DNA from: an uncultured Oscillospiraceae bacterium
GTDB taxonomy: Bacteria; Bacillota; Clostridia; Oscillospirales; Oscillospiraceae
Direction of reading: 5' to 3'
Length of the DNA: 33,746 nucleotides
Assembly (NCBI GenBank): GCA_947632005.1
Contig: CANRNU010000025.1
Span: forward strand, 1-33,746
Shown here: one piece after another, positions 21,963 to 28,014 of the stretch
Numbering within the stretch: position 1 is the first letter of the stretch
How the letters are laid out: every line of letters begins with the position of its first letter
The notes under the pieces: model-generated
Databases searched by the model: none
What the model was told of the DNA's origin: nothing
Seen by the model: only the letters and a program-made list of their open reading frames with translations
Program-made: the position numbers and the translations under genes

Positions 21963-22733
21963 ATGAACACACCGAAAGACATCGCCCGAAGCTACATCGA
22001 CGCCGGCGCGGCCAAGGCGGCCCTGCCTCTGCCCAGGATGTTCCTGCTGGCGGTGCTGGCGGGCGCCTACATCGCCCTGGCCGGGGTGGCCGCCTCCATC
22101 GGCACGGCCCTGGCCGGCCGCCTGGCCGGGGCGTGCATCTTCCCGGCGGGCCTGGCCATGGTCATCATCGCCGGCAGCGAGTTGTTCACCGGCAACAACC
22201 TGATGGTCATCTCCCTGCTGGAAAAGCGCATCACGCCGGTCCAGCTGCTCCGGGCCTGGGCGGTGGTGTACACGGGCAACCTGGCCGGCGGCGTGCTGGT
22301 GGCGGCGCTGGCCGTGGGAGGCGGGTCCTTGGACAGCATCGGCGAGGCGGTGCTGGCCACCGCCGTGACGAAGGTCTCCCTGCCCTTTTCCGCGGCGCTG
22401 ACCCGGGGCGTCCTCTGCAACATCCTGGTATGCGCGGCGGTATGGATGGCCATGGCGGCCACCAGCGCCGGCGGCAAGATCGCGTGCCTTTATATGCCGG
22501 TGATGGCCTTCGTGCTGTGCGGATTCGAGCACTGCATCGCCAACATGTTCTATATCCCCGCGGGGCTGTTCATGGCCCTGCGCCAGGGCGCGGCCCAGGA
22601 GGGGCTCACCTGGGGAGCGTTTTTCCTGAAAAACCTCCTGCCCGTCACCCTCGGCAACATCCTCGGCGGCGCAGGGCTCGGCATCGCCCTCCGGGCGGCC
22701 TTCCTCCCGGCGGAAAAGTCCGTCAAAGTCTAA
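21963..22733 (+). CDS. Formate/nitrite transporter (FocA/NirC) family protein
   Basis: 256 residues, ATG at 21963 after GGGAGGACCCTT. Six helices with the FNT signatures 'FLLAVLAGAYIALAG' (TM1), 'AGSELFTGNNLMVISLL' (about 70-86; omega loop after the first half-helix), 'NLAGGVLVAALAVGGG' (TM3) and 'LCNILVCAAVWMAMA' (about 148-162; the channel His is normally in the N-H-x-C-N-x-x-V context, but here the segment reads 'RGVLCNILVC'). The usual His is therefore replaced by Val or Leu in this segment, as in hydrosulfide- or ammonium-selective FNT branches. Pentameric inner-membrane channel. Substrate formate, nitrite or HS-; HS- is an inference from the substituted segment. Confidence 0.88.
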   Translation: MNTPKDIARSYIDAGAAKAALPLPRMFLLAVLAGAYIALAGVAASIGTALAGRLAGACIFPAGLAMVIIAGSELFTGNNLMVISLLEKRITPVQLLRAWAVVYTGNLAGGVLVAALAVGGGSLDSIGEAVLATAVTKVSLPFSAALTRGVLCNILVCAAVWMAMAATSAGGKIACLYMPVMAFVLCGFEHCIANMFYIPAGLFMALRQGAAQEGLTWGAFFLKNLLPVTLGNILGGAGLGIALRAAFLPAEKSVKV

Positions 22734-22761
22734 GCTCTCCGCCCCACAAGGACAAAAAAGT

Positions 22762-22792
22762 GCCGGACAGGGAGATTCCCTGCCCGGCTTTT
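22762..22792. terminator. Bidirectional terminator FNT channel / queuosine transporter
   Basis: An 11-bp stem with one A-C mismatch (22762-22772 with 22778-22788) and TTTT on the plus side; the minus side reads GCACTTTTTT after the stem. Lies between convergent stops at 22733 and 22810. Confidence 0.82.
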
Positions 22793-22809
22793 CCGCCGGT
22801 CACGCCCTG

Positions 22810-23517
22810 TCAGGACGTGGCTTTTTGGTGATCCTTGATCCTCCGGGCCAAATACACCGCCGGTGTATCCAGCAGACTGGTCACGACATAGATCGCATAG
22901 CCGGAGAATATGATGCTGGTCAGGAGGGACGGGGTATAGCCCTCCATGCCCGCAAAGGCGCCCAGGTTGAACAGCACGGTGTTCACGAACTGGCTGATGA
23001 GCGTGGAACCGTTGTTCCTCAGCCACAGAAACTTTCTGTGATCGCCGAATTTTTTGTCGGTATATTCCCACCACTTGTGGTACAGCCACACATCCAGCAG
23101 CTGACTGACCGCGTACACCGACATACTGGCCAGCACCAGCCGGGGCGTCGTGGAGAAGATGGCTCGGATGGAGGGCATGACCCAGTCGCTGTCCGCCGGG
23201 ACATACAGCATCCAGCTCGCCGTCAGCAGGGCAAAAAAAACCGACGCGCCAATCCCTATGAACACCGCCCGATTGGCCGCCCGTTTGCCGGAGTTCTCGC
23301 TGAGGATATCCGTGATGAGGAAGGTCGCCGCGAACAGCACATTCCCCAATGTCTGTTCCATGCCGAAGGCCACCACCAATATGAGCACCTCGATATTGGA
23401 CAGGATGGTCACCGTCACCGTCATGCCGTACAGGCCCGTATCGCCGAACAGGCGGTAGGCCAGCAGCACCGCCCCGAAGATGAATACCACCGAAGCGGCC
23501 AAAATGAGCTCGTTCAT
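22810..23517 (-). CDS. Queuosine precursor transporter (YhhQ/VUT, DUF165 family)
   Basis: 235 residues, ATG at 23517 after GGGAAAGGAAAATTGA. Six or seven helices: 'LILAASVVFIFGAVLLAYRLFG', 'TVTVTILSNIEVLILVVAFGM', then the family segment 'TFLITDILSENSGKRAANRAVF' (about 66-87; each quoted helix split by short loops), 'LVLASMSVYAVSQLLDVWLYHKWWEYT' around 127-153 and 'RNNGSTLISQFVNTVLFNLGAF' (about 167-188). These are the COG1738 blocks of transporters that import preQ0/preQ1/queuine. The gene is preceded by a preQ1-I-type riboswitch and intrinsic terminator, which independently supports the substrate. No queuosine synthesis genes are in the window, so the cell may salvage precursors. Confidence 0.93.
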   Translation of the reverse strand: MNELILAASVVFIFGAVLLAYRLFGDTGLYGMTVTVTILSNIEVLILVVAFGMEQTLGNVLFAATFLITDILSENSGKRAANRAVFIGIGASVFFALLTASWMLYVPADSDWVMPSIRAIFSTTPRLVLASMSVYAVSQLLDVWLYHKWWEYTDKKFGDHRKFLWLRNNGSTLISQFVNTVLFNLGAFAGMEGYTPSLLTSIIFSGYAIYVVTSLLDTPAVYLARRIKDHQKATS

Positions 23518-23540
23518 TCAATTTTCCTTTCCCGGGACAA

Positions 23541-23571
23541 CAAAAACCGGAGCGCCTTACTACGCCCCGGT
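23541..23571 (-). terminator. Riboswitch-controlled attenuator
   Basis: On the minus-strand RNA a 9-bp stem (23563-23571 with 23546-23554, one G-U) and an 8-nt loop precede U5 at 23541-23545, 24 bases before the transporter start. The 5' arm and loop contain CGUAGU (23559-23564), which is complementary to ACUACG at the 3' end of the aptamer (23588-23593); the two pairings exclude each other. Confidence 0.87.
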
Positions 23572-23586
23572 ATCACGTATCCCTCG

Positions 23587-23626
23587 CCGTAGTTTTGTTT
23601 ATAGACAGGATGGTCACGAACTGTCT
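23587..23626 (-). promoter_or_regulatory. preQ1-I-type riboswitch aptamer
   Basis: Minus-strand RNA: P1 is AGACAG (23621-23626) with CUGUCU (23603-23608), closing a 12-nt loop that starts UUCGUG and ends in C directly before the 3' arm of P1, the place of the ligand-pairing C in known structures. An A-rich tail 'AUAAACAAAAC' and UACGG follow (to 23587), closely matching the T. tengcongensis aptamer tail (AACAAAACAAGG). Loop CGUG can pair with tail UACG to make pseudoknot P2. Ligand binding would hide ACUACG in P2, free the terminator at 23541-23571 and switch the transporter off; without ligand ACUACG pairs with CGUAGU and transcription goes on. The class call rests on reading the pattern by eye, not on a covariance search. 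Confidence 0.82.
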
Positions 23627-23747
23627 TCCGGCGACAGGGCTTTCTCCGCAGCGCTCCGTCCGCTCCGCCACACAAAAGCATGGCCCGGGCGGTCCGTACC
23701 GCTCCGCAGGAAATCCCTATTTCGCCTGTATGAAATTAACCTTTCAT

Positions 23748-23776
23748 AATATAAAGCAAAAAAGTGTGTTTGTCAA
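23748..23776 (-). promoter_or_regulatory. Promoter of riboswitch-transporter unit
   Basis: Minus strand TTGACA (23771-23776), 17-bp spacer, TATATT (23748-23753). The TGA stop of the 40-residue gene upstream (23773-23775) lies inside the -35 box. The predicted leader from about 23741 to 23518 is about 225 nt, of which the first about 115 nt precede the aptamer. Confidence 0.83.
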
Positions 23777-23895
23777 GAGGCTTCGGTCTCATTTTCTTCC
23801 GCTATGTACTCATAATACTCCGCCTCTCCGGAAAACAACATGTACTGCCCGTCCACCAATCCGTAAAAGCCCGTTCCCGTAAAATATCCGCGCAT
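23773..23895 (-). CDS. Small 40-residue acidic/aromatic protein
   Basis: ATG at 23895 with an excellent AGGAGGCGG site 5-6 bases upstream; 40 residues, beginning 'MRGYFTGTGFYGLVDGQY' and ending 'EYIAEENETEAS'. Rich in Tyr/Phe/Gly in the first half and Glu in the second; no helix long enough for the membrane, no Cys. I have a memory of similar small 'Y-G-L-V-x-G-x-Y-M-L-F' proteins in Clostridia but can name no function. It lies 84 bp behind the papain-like gene, with a short terminator between, and its stop codon is inside the -35 box of the next unit. The ribosome site is the chief evidence for translation. Confidence 0.65.
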   Translation of the reverse strand: MRGYFTGTGFYGLVDGQYMLFSGEAEYYEYIAEENETEAS

Positions 23896-23956
23896 GACGC
23901 CGCCTCCTGTTCGTTGTCCGGGCCCTTCGTTCCCGGCAAGTACAGGATACCAGCGT

Positions 23957-23977
23957 AAAAGTCCGATAAACCGGACA
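23957..23977 (-). terminator. Short terminator after papain-like gene
   Basis: Minus strand: GTCCGG (23971-23976), loop TTTA, TCGGAC (23961-23966), then TTTTA. It begins 2 bp after the stop of the 162-residue gene and would limit read-through to the 40-residue gene. Confidence 0.6.
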
Positions 23978-23978
23978 G

Positions 23979-24467
23979 CTATTCAGTGGGCGTGATGACC
24001 CGCACCAGCGGGCGCTTACAGTGGCCGGCGAAGAAATCCTCCAGGGAGCCGGTGAAGTCCTCCAGGCCGTCGTTCACGTTGAAAAAGCGGCATATGCCCT
24101 CTTCCATCCGGACGAAGGGGACAAAGTGGGGCACATCCTCCTCCCAGTACCGGAGGATACCGGCCGGGGCCGCCAGCGCCGCCTGCAGGGCCGCCTTCTT
24201 CCCGACAGTCAGCCGGTAGGAGCCGTAGCGGGCCAGATAGTCCATGAGCTTTCTCACCGGCGTGGGCCCGGGGATCTGCCGGGGGAACAGGGCATTCATC
24301 TGGCGGTATACCGTCTCAAAATCCACCCCGACGCCCTGGGCGTGGAGCAGATCATAGGCCGCCACCCAGCCGCAGCCGTTGATGTCGGAGCTCATGCCCC
24401 GGTAGCGGTATTCGGCGAGATGGTCCTGATCGGTGATATAGCCGTCGGCGGAAAAACCCGGTCTCAT
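23979..24467 (-). CDS. Putative papain-like (C39-like) cysteine-peptidase-fold protein
   Basis: 162 residues from the ATG at 24467 (ACAGGAGGCGCGCC upstream); the frame's earlier ATG at 24521 has no such site. 'SSDINGCGWVAAYDLLHAQG' (about 26-45) has the Asn-Gly-Cys-Gly opening of C39-like folds, with the Cys at the head of a helix; 'VPHFVPFVRMEEGICRFFNVND' (split, about 115-136) supplies a His before a beta strand and Asn/Asp after it, in the order Cys-His-Asn/Asp. No signal peptide or zinc motif. If active it is a cytosolic peptidase or transferase; it could also be an immunity or toxin-like domain. The family is inferred from motif order only. Confidence 0.55.
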   Translation of the reverse strand: MRPGFSADGYITDQDHLAEYRYRGMSSDINGCGWVAAYDLLHAQGVGVDFETVYRQMNALFPRQIPGPTPVRKLMDYLARYGSYRLTVGKKAALQAALAAPAGILRYWEEDVPHFVPFVRMEEGICRFFNVNDGLEDFTGSLEDFFAGHCKRPLVRVITPTE

Positions 24468-24509
24468 GGCGCGCCTCCTGTCCCTGTCGTCCCACCTGCA
24501 TATATGGTC

Positions 24510-24515
24510 ATTATA
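24510..24515 (-). promoter_or_regulatory. -10 element of papain-like gene
   Basis: A consensus TATAAT on the minus strand, 43 bp before the start codon. No good -35 is seen at 16-18 bp, so promoter strength is uncertain. Confidence 0.5.
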
Positions 24516-24552
24516 GCACAAGCGGCCCCAAAGGAAAAGAGCGGGAAAAAGC

Positions 24553-24581
24553 TTTACGAACGGTATTGGTTGGGGTATAAT
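24553..24581 (+). promoter_or_regulatory. Promoter of lipid kinase gene
   Basis: TTTACG (24553-24558), 17-bp spacer, TATAAT (24576-24581), 46 bp before the ATG at 24627. Confidence 0.72.
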
Positions 24582-24626
24582 TTAAATAAATAAACTTTAC
24601 GATGGTCTAAGAGAAAGAGAGCCGTT

Positions 24627-25475
24627 ATGATCTATATCCTGTTCAATCCCCTGGCCAACAACGGCAGGGGCACCGATGGTCTGGGCGCGGTGACCGCCGC
24701 CGCCAGACAGCGTCATCCCGGTCGGGAGCCCGTCCTGGTGGACGTGACGAAAGAGGATGAGGCGGCGCTCCTGATGGGGCTGTCCCCCGACGACGAGGCC
24801 ATTCTCTGCGGCGGAGACGGGACGCTCCACTTCCTCATCGGCGCCCTGGACGGAAAGGTCCCCGCCGCGCCGCTGTACATGTGGCGGATGGGCACCGGCA
24901 ACGATTTCCTCCGGGATGTGATGGAAAAGAACACGGCCCGGATGGTGCGCCTGAACGAATACATAGCGGACCTCCCCACCGGCGAGGTGAACGGCGTCCG
25001 CCGGCGGTTCATCAACAATGTGAGCTTCGGCCTGGACGGCCAGGTCTGCGAGCTGGGGGAACAGGAAAAGGCCCGGCTGGGCCGGCCGGTCAATTACATT
25101 TCCCTTGCCCTGCGGCTGGTGCTGCGGGATTACCATGTGGCCAACGCGTCCGTCACCGTGGACGGCCAGACCCGGACCTATGAGCAGGTGTGGATCGCCT
25201 CCGCCTTCAACGGGCGCTATGTGGGCGGCGGCAAGAAGCTGGCGCCGGATCAGGACCGGACCGGGGACAAGCTCTGCTGTGTGGTGCTGTACGGCCTGGG
25301 CCGGGGCGGGGCCCTCCTGCGTCTGCCAAAGGTCTGTTTGGGCCGGCACGGAGGCATGCCCCAATGCGACATCCGCTTCGGCCACAACATCTCCGTCACC
25401 TTCGACCGGCCCACCGCCCTCAACATGGACGGCGAGCCCATCGCCCGTGTCACCAGCTACCAGGCCCAAAAGTGA
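24627..25475 (+). CDS. Diacylglycerol/lipid kinase family protein (DagK/YegS-like)
   Basis: 282 residues, ATG at 24627 after AAGAGAGCCGTT. 'ILFNPLANNGRG' (about 4-15) and the catalytic 'LCGGDGTLHFLIGAL' (about 60-74) are the kinase N-domain motifs; 'MGTGNDFLRDVM' (about 88-99) is the G-T-G-N-D-F/L motif; 'NNVSFGLDGQVC' (about 131-142) opens the beta-rich C-domain and 'NGRYVGGGKKLAPD' (about 195-208) and 'NMDGEP' (about 269) complete it. These enzymes phosphorylate diacylglycerol or other lipids with ATP at the membrane surface, recycling diacylglycerol released in LTA synthesis. The exact lipid is not readable. Single-gene unit. Confidence 0.93.
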   Translation: MIYILFNPLANNGRGTDGLGAVTAAARQRHPGREPVLVDVTKEDEAALLMGLSPDDEAILCGGDGTLHFLIGALDGKVPAAPLYMWRMGTGNDFLRDVMEKNTARMVRLNEYIADLPTGEVNGVRRRFINNVSFGLDGQVCELGEQEKARLGRPVNYISLALRLVLRDYHVANASVTVDGQTRTYEQVWIASAFNGRYVGGGKKLAPDQDRTGDKLCCVVLYGLGRGGALLRLPKVCLGRHGGMPQCDIRFGHNISVTFDRPTALNMDGEPIARVTSYQAQK

Positions 25476-25480
25476 GTCAT

Positions 25481-25513
25481 CGGCGCCGGACGCCACGCGT
25501 CCGACGCCGTTTT
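25481..25513 (+). terminator. Terminator of lipid kinase gene
   Basis: A 12-bp stem with one mismatch (25481-25492 with 25498-25509), 5-nt loop and TTTT, starting 6 bp after the stop. Confidence 0.82.
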
Positions 25514-25627
25514 CATAAATCCAAAATCACATTATATAAAGAATCTTGCTATAAAAAGTAAAGTATAGTAACTGTCAAGAGGGATCCCCGCTTTCCCCGC
25601 ACCGGCGCGCGGCTTCCGGCAGATGAC

Positions 25628-25656
25628 AACATAATGGTACTATTATCCATTATGTT
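25628..25656. promoter_or_regulatory. Palindromic operator candidate upstream of HTH gene
   Basis: AACATAATGG (25628-25637) and CCATTATGTT (25647-25656) are perfect 10-bp inverted arms around a 9-bp AT-rich centre. It lies immediately upstream of the -35 region of the regulator at 25712, in a markedly AT-rich gap of this GC-rich window. The ~19-bp centre-to-centre arm spacing fits two turns of the helix, as for a dimeric HTH protein; autoregulation is the simplest reading. Confidence 0.6.
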
Positions 25657-25683
25657 AGCATTTCTTCCCAGTTCCTTTCTTTG

Positions 25684-25689
25684 TATAAT
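25684..25689 (+). promoter_or_regulatory. -10 element of HTH gene
   Basis: TATAAT 23 bp before the ATG at 25712; the -35 position (around 25661) reads TTTCTT, a poor match, consistent with a promoter that depends on or is controlled at the palindrome next to it. Confidence 0.55.
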
Positions 25690-25711
25690 TCTGTCGAAGG
25701 AGGGAACTCCC

Positions 25712-26050
25712 ATGGGGATTCAACACAACATGGCCACGGTCATCCGCATGATCATGCAGCAGCGGCAAAAGACCCTCTCCGAATTCTCGGAGGAGCTGGA
25801 GATCTCCCGTTCCGCGCTCCAGACATACCTTCGGGAGGAGGGGAATCCCAGCATCGCCACGATCGAGCATCTGGCCCGGAAGCTGGAGGTGGACCCGGCC
25901 GTACTGGTGACCGGCGTGATGGAGCCGGACCAGACCAAGATCACACTTATGCTGTTCGAGATGATCCGGGACGTGGCGGACCTGCCGGAGGAGAAAAAGC
26001 ACCAGTTCGGAGAGTGTATCTCCGCCGTTATACATCTATGGGACGATTAG
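25712..26050 (+). CDS. XRE-type HTH regulator
   Basis: 112 residues from the ATG at 25712 (GAAGGAGGGAACTCCC directly upstream); an ATG at 25634 in frame lies inside the palindrome and is rejected. HTH of the XRE/Cro type: 'VIRMIMQQRQKTLSEFSEEL', 'ISRSALQTYLREEGNPSIATI' (recognition helix about 30-42) and 'EHLARKLEVDPAVLV' (about 50-64). The C-terminal about 45 residues are helical ('KITLMLFEMIRDVADLPEEKK') and may form a dimer. A palindrome upstream suggests self-regulation. The last 13 bp overlap the start of a zinc-ribbon mini-gene. Confidence 0.85.
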   Translation: MGIQHNMATVIRMIMQQRQKTLSEFSEELEISRSALQTYLREEGNPSIATIEHLARKLEVDPAVLVTGVMEPDQTKITLMLFEMIRDVADLPEEKKHQFGECISAVIHLWDD

Positions 26051-26232
26051 AAGTCCGGACGCTGCGGCGCTCCCCGGAGGACTACCGCCGCCCCATGGCC
26101 GTGCGGCAGACGCGGCTGTTCCCCAACGGGGACTGCTACCCCGTCTGCCCCCAGTGCGGCCTGACCCTGGACCGGGAGTATCAGGTGTTCTGCGACCGGT
26201 GCGGCCAGCGCCTGATGTGGAGGCGGCGCTGA
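26038..26232 (+). CDS. Zinc-ribbon mini-protein overlapping HTH gene
   Basis: 64 residues, ATG at 26038, overlapping the HTH gene end by 13 bp in another frame. A basic N-terminus ('MGRLEVRTLRRSPEDYRRP') is followed by 'CPQCGLTLDREYQVFCDRCG' (about 37-56), two C-x2-C-G knuckles 12 residues apart, and a basic tail 'MWRRR'. A single zinc-ribbon that could bind nucleic acid or protein. No strong ribosome site precedes it, so translation would depend on termination-reinitiation from the HTH gene. The Cys pattern is strong evidence the frame is used. Confidence 0.65.
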   Translation: MGRLEVRTLRRSPEDYRRPMAVRQTRLFPNGDCYPVCPQCGLTLDREYQVFCDRCGQRLMWRRR

Positions 26233-26248
26233 CAGTCACAGTCTTCCC

Positions 26249-26277
26249 TTGCGAAAACCCGCGCTGTGTGCTAAAAT
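26249..26277 (+). promoter_or_regulatory. Promoter of membrane-linked XRE gene
   Basis: TTGCGA (26249-26254), 17-bp spacer, TAAAAT (26272-26277), 31 bp before the ATG at 26309. Confidence 0.7.
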
Positions 26278-26308
26278 ATTCCCGCCGGACAGGAAAGGAG
26301 GCGGGAGT

Positions 26309-26911
26309 ATGGACGAGCTGAAGCTGGTCGTGGCCAGCAACCTCATCAAGCTGCGGCAGAAGGCCGGTATGACCCAGGCGGAGCTGGGCGAGAAGCTCAA
26401 CTACTCCGACAAGACCGTCTCCAAGTGGGAACGGGGCGAGTCCATCCCCGACGCCTACATCCTGACCCGGCTGGCCGAGCTGTACGGCCTCACCGTGGAC
26501 GACCTGCTCCACAGCGACAGCGGGTGGCAGGACCCAGTGGAGAAGGCCCGGGCCGAGGAAAAGGCCAACGCCCCCACCTTCAGCAGCGCCATGGTGACGC
26601 TGGTGGCCATCGTGGGCATCTGGACGATGGCGGTCATCATGTTCGTGGTATGCTGGATCGCTCTGGACGAGGTGCTGTGGCTGATCTTTGCCTGTGCCGT
26701 TCCCCTGTCCCTCATTACCCTGCTGGTGCTCAATTCCGTCTGGAACAAGGGCCGGCACAACATGATCATCGTCATGTGTCTGGTAGCTGCCGCCGTCACG
26801 CTGGTCTTTCTCTTCTTCCTCCGGCGCAACCCCTGGCAGCTGTTTCTCATCCTCATCCCCGCGGAGATATTGGTGGTCCTGTGCTTCCATATCCGCCGCC
26901 GGAAGGGATGA
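26309..26911 (+). CDS. XRE HTH protein with C-terminal membrane helices
   Basis: 200 residues from the ATG at 26309 (AAAGGAGGCGGGAGT upstream). An N-terminal XRE helix-turn-helix (about 8-64: 'LRQKAGMTQAELGEKLNYS', 'KTVSKWERGESIPD', 'LTRLAELYGLTVDDLL') is followed by a charged linker, then four hydrophobic helices (about 93-115, 121-140, 150-168, 174-192). This architecture is common in Firmicutes and tethers the DNA-binding domain to the membrane, possibly to sense membrane-active compounds. Single-gene unit with its own promoter and terminator. Targets unknown. Confidence 0.85.
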   Translation: MDELKLVVASNLIKLRQKAGMTQAELGEKLNYSDKTVSKWERGESIPDAYILTRLAELYGLTVDDLLHSDSGWQDPVEKARAEEKANAPTFSSAMVTLVAIVGIWTMAVIMFVVCWIALDEVLWLIFACAVPLSLITLLVLNSVWNKGRHNMIIVMCLVAAAVTLVFLFFLRRNPWQLFLILIPAEILVVLCFHIRRRKG

Positions 26912-26936
26912 TTCTCCGATTTGTAGAACGGATCGT

Positions 26937-26973
26937 CCGGGACGTAGATTGATTCTACGTCCCGGTCCCTTTG
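26937..26973 (+). terminator. Terminator of membrane-linked XRE gene
   Basis: A 12-bp perfect stem (26937-26948 with 26954-26965), 5-nt loop, then TCCCTTTGTT; 25 bp after the stop. Confidence 0.78.
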
Positions 26974-27000
26974 TTGAGAGCGGTTTCCCGGGCCGGTAGG

Positions 27001-27029
27001 TTGCCGGGCCGGGAACGGGGCGGTAAAAT
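27001..27029 (+). promoter_or_regulatory. Promoter of DegV-family gene
   Basis: TTGCCG (27001-27006), 17-bp spacer, TAAAAT (27024-27029), 29 bp before the ATG. Confidence 0.65.
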
Positions 27030-27058
27030 GGTCCCATACACCCCAAGGAGGACCAGCT

Positions 27059-27946
27059 ATGAGCGATTATGTCCTGAGCTGCTGCTCCACAGTGGACCTC
27101 TCCAAGGAACACCTGGACAGCCGCGATATCCCCTACATCTGCTTCCACTATTTTCTGGACGACAAAGAATACCTGGACGATCTGGGCCAGTCCATGCCCC
27201 TGGGCAAATTCTATCAGGCCATGACAGACGGGGCCATGACCAAGACCGCGCAGGTGAACATCTCCGAATACCTGAACCACTTCACCAAATTTTTGGAACA
27301 GGGCAAGGACGTGCTGCATCTGACCCTGTCCTCCGGCATTTCCGGTACCTATAACTCCGCCATGAACGCCGCCGCCATCGCCCGGGAGCGCTTCCCGGAC
27401 CGGAAGGTCTATGTGGTGGACTCTCTGGCCGCATCCTCCGGGTACGGCCTTCTGATGGACGCGCTGGCCGACCGGCGGGACGCCGGGATGACCATCGACG
27501 AGCTGCGGGACTGGGCGGAGGAGAACCGGCTGCGGCTGCACCACTGGTTCTTCTCCACGGACCTGACGTTCTTCGTCCGGGGCGGCCGCATCTCCAAGGC
27601 AGCCGGGGTCTTTGGCGGCATGCTGAACATCTGCCCGCTGATGAACGTGGACTATATGGGCCGGCTCATCCCCCGGGAGAAGATCCGTACCAAAAAGAAG
27701 GTCATCCGGGCCATCGTGGACAAGATGGAAAAGTGCGCCGACGGCGGCCTGGATTATGACGGCAAGTGCTACATTTCCAATTCCGCCTGCCTGGAGGACG
27801 CCCGGGAGGTGGCCCGGCTGGTGGAGGAGCGCTTCCCAAAGCTGAACGGCAAAGTGCTCATCAACGACATCGGCACCACCATCGGCTCCCACACCGGCCC
27901 CGGCACCGTGGCGCTGTTCTTCTGGGGCAGCAAGCGGGTGGATTGA
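27059..27946 (+). CDS. DegV family fatty-acid-binding protein
   Basis: 295 residues, ATG at 27059 after CCAAGGAGGACCAGCT. 'VLSCCSTVDLSKEHLDSRDIP' at the start (split, about 5-25), 'KTAQVNISEYLNHF' (about 62-75), 'HLTLSSGISGTYNSA' (about 87-101, the Ser-rich fatty-acid head-group loop), 'YVVDSLAASSGYGLL' (about 119-133) and 'GPGTVALFFWG' near the C-terminus match DegV/FakB. FakB proteins hold a fatty acid while FakA phosphorylates it, feeding exogenous fatty acids into phospholipid. No FakA gene is in the window. The 40-residue middle domain with 'FVRGGRISKAAGVFG' (about 171-185) is also canonical. Confidence 0.94.
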   Translation: MSDYVLSCCSTVDLSKEHLDSRDIPYICFHYFLDDKEYLDDLGQSMPLGKFYQAMTDGAMTKTAQVNISEYLNHFTKFLEQGKDVLHLTLSSGISGTYNSAMNAAAIARERFPDRKVYVVDSLAASSGYGLLMDALADRRDAGMTIDELRDWAEENRLRLHHWFFSTDLTFFVRGGRISKAAGVFGGMLNICPLMNVDYMGRLIPREKIRTKKKVIRAIVDKMEKCADGGLDYDGKCYISNSACLEDAREVARLVEERFPKLNGKVLINDIGTTIGSHTGPGTVALFFWGSKRVD

Positions 27947-27952
27947 GAGCGC

Positions 27953-27981
27953 TTGACAGGAACGGCACAAAAGGATATTAT
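27953..27981 (+). promoter_or_regulatory. Strong promoter of tRNA-Pro
   Basis: TTGACA (27953-27958), 17-bp spacer, TATTAT (27976-27981), beginning 6 bp after the DegV stop. The predicted transcript start near 27988 lies inside the following hairpin. Confidence 0.82.
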
Positions 27982-28011
27982 AAAAGCCGCCGCGGTCCGC
28001 GGCGGCTTTTT
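27982..28011 (+). terminator. DegV terminator overlapping tRNA leader
   Basis: A 9-bp perfect GC stem (27986-27994 with 27998-28006), 3-nt loop and T5 (28007-28011). It abuts the tRNA promoter -10 and ends 3 bp before the tRNA. Confidence 0.82.
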
Positions 28012-28014
28012 CCT

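Noticed and set aside
23514-23681. A 55-codon open frame on the minus strand through the whole riboswitch, ending in ATGA with the transporter start.
   Set aside because: No ribosome site, and it would translate the aptamer and terminator; GC-rich RNA leaves frames open by chance. The structured-RNA reading explains the sequence better.
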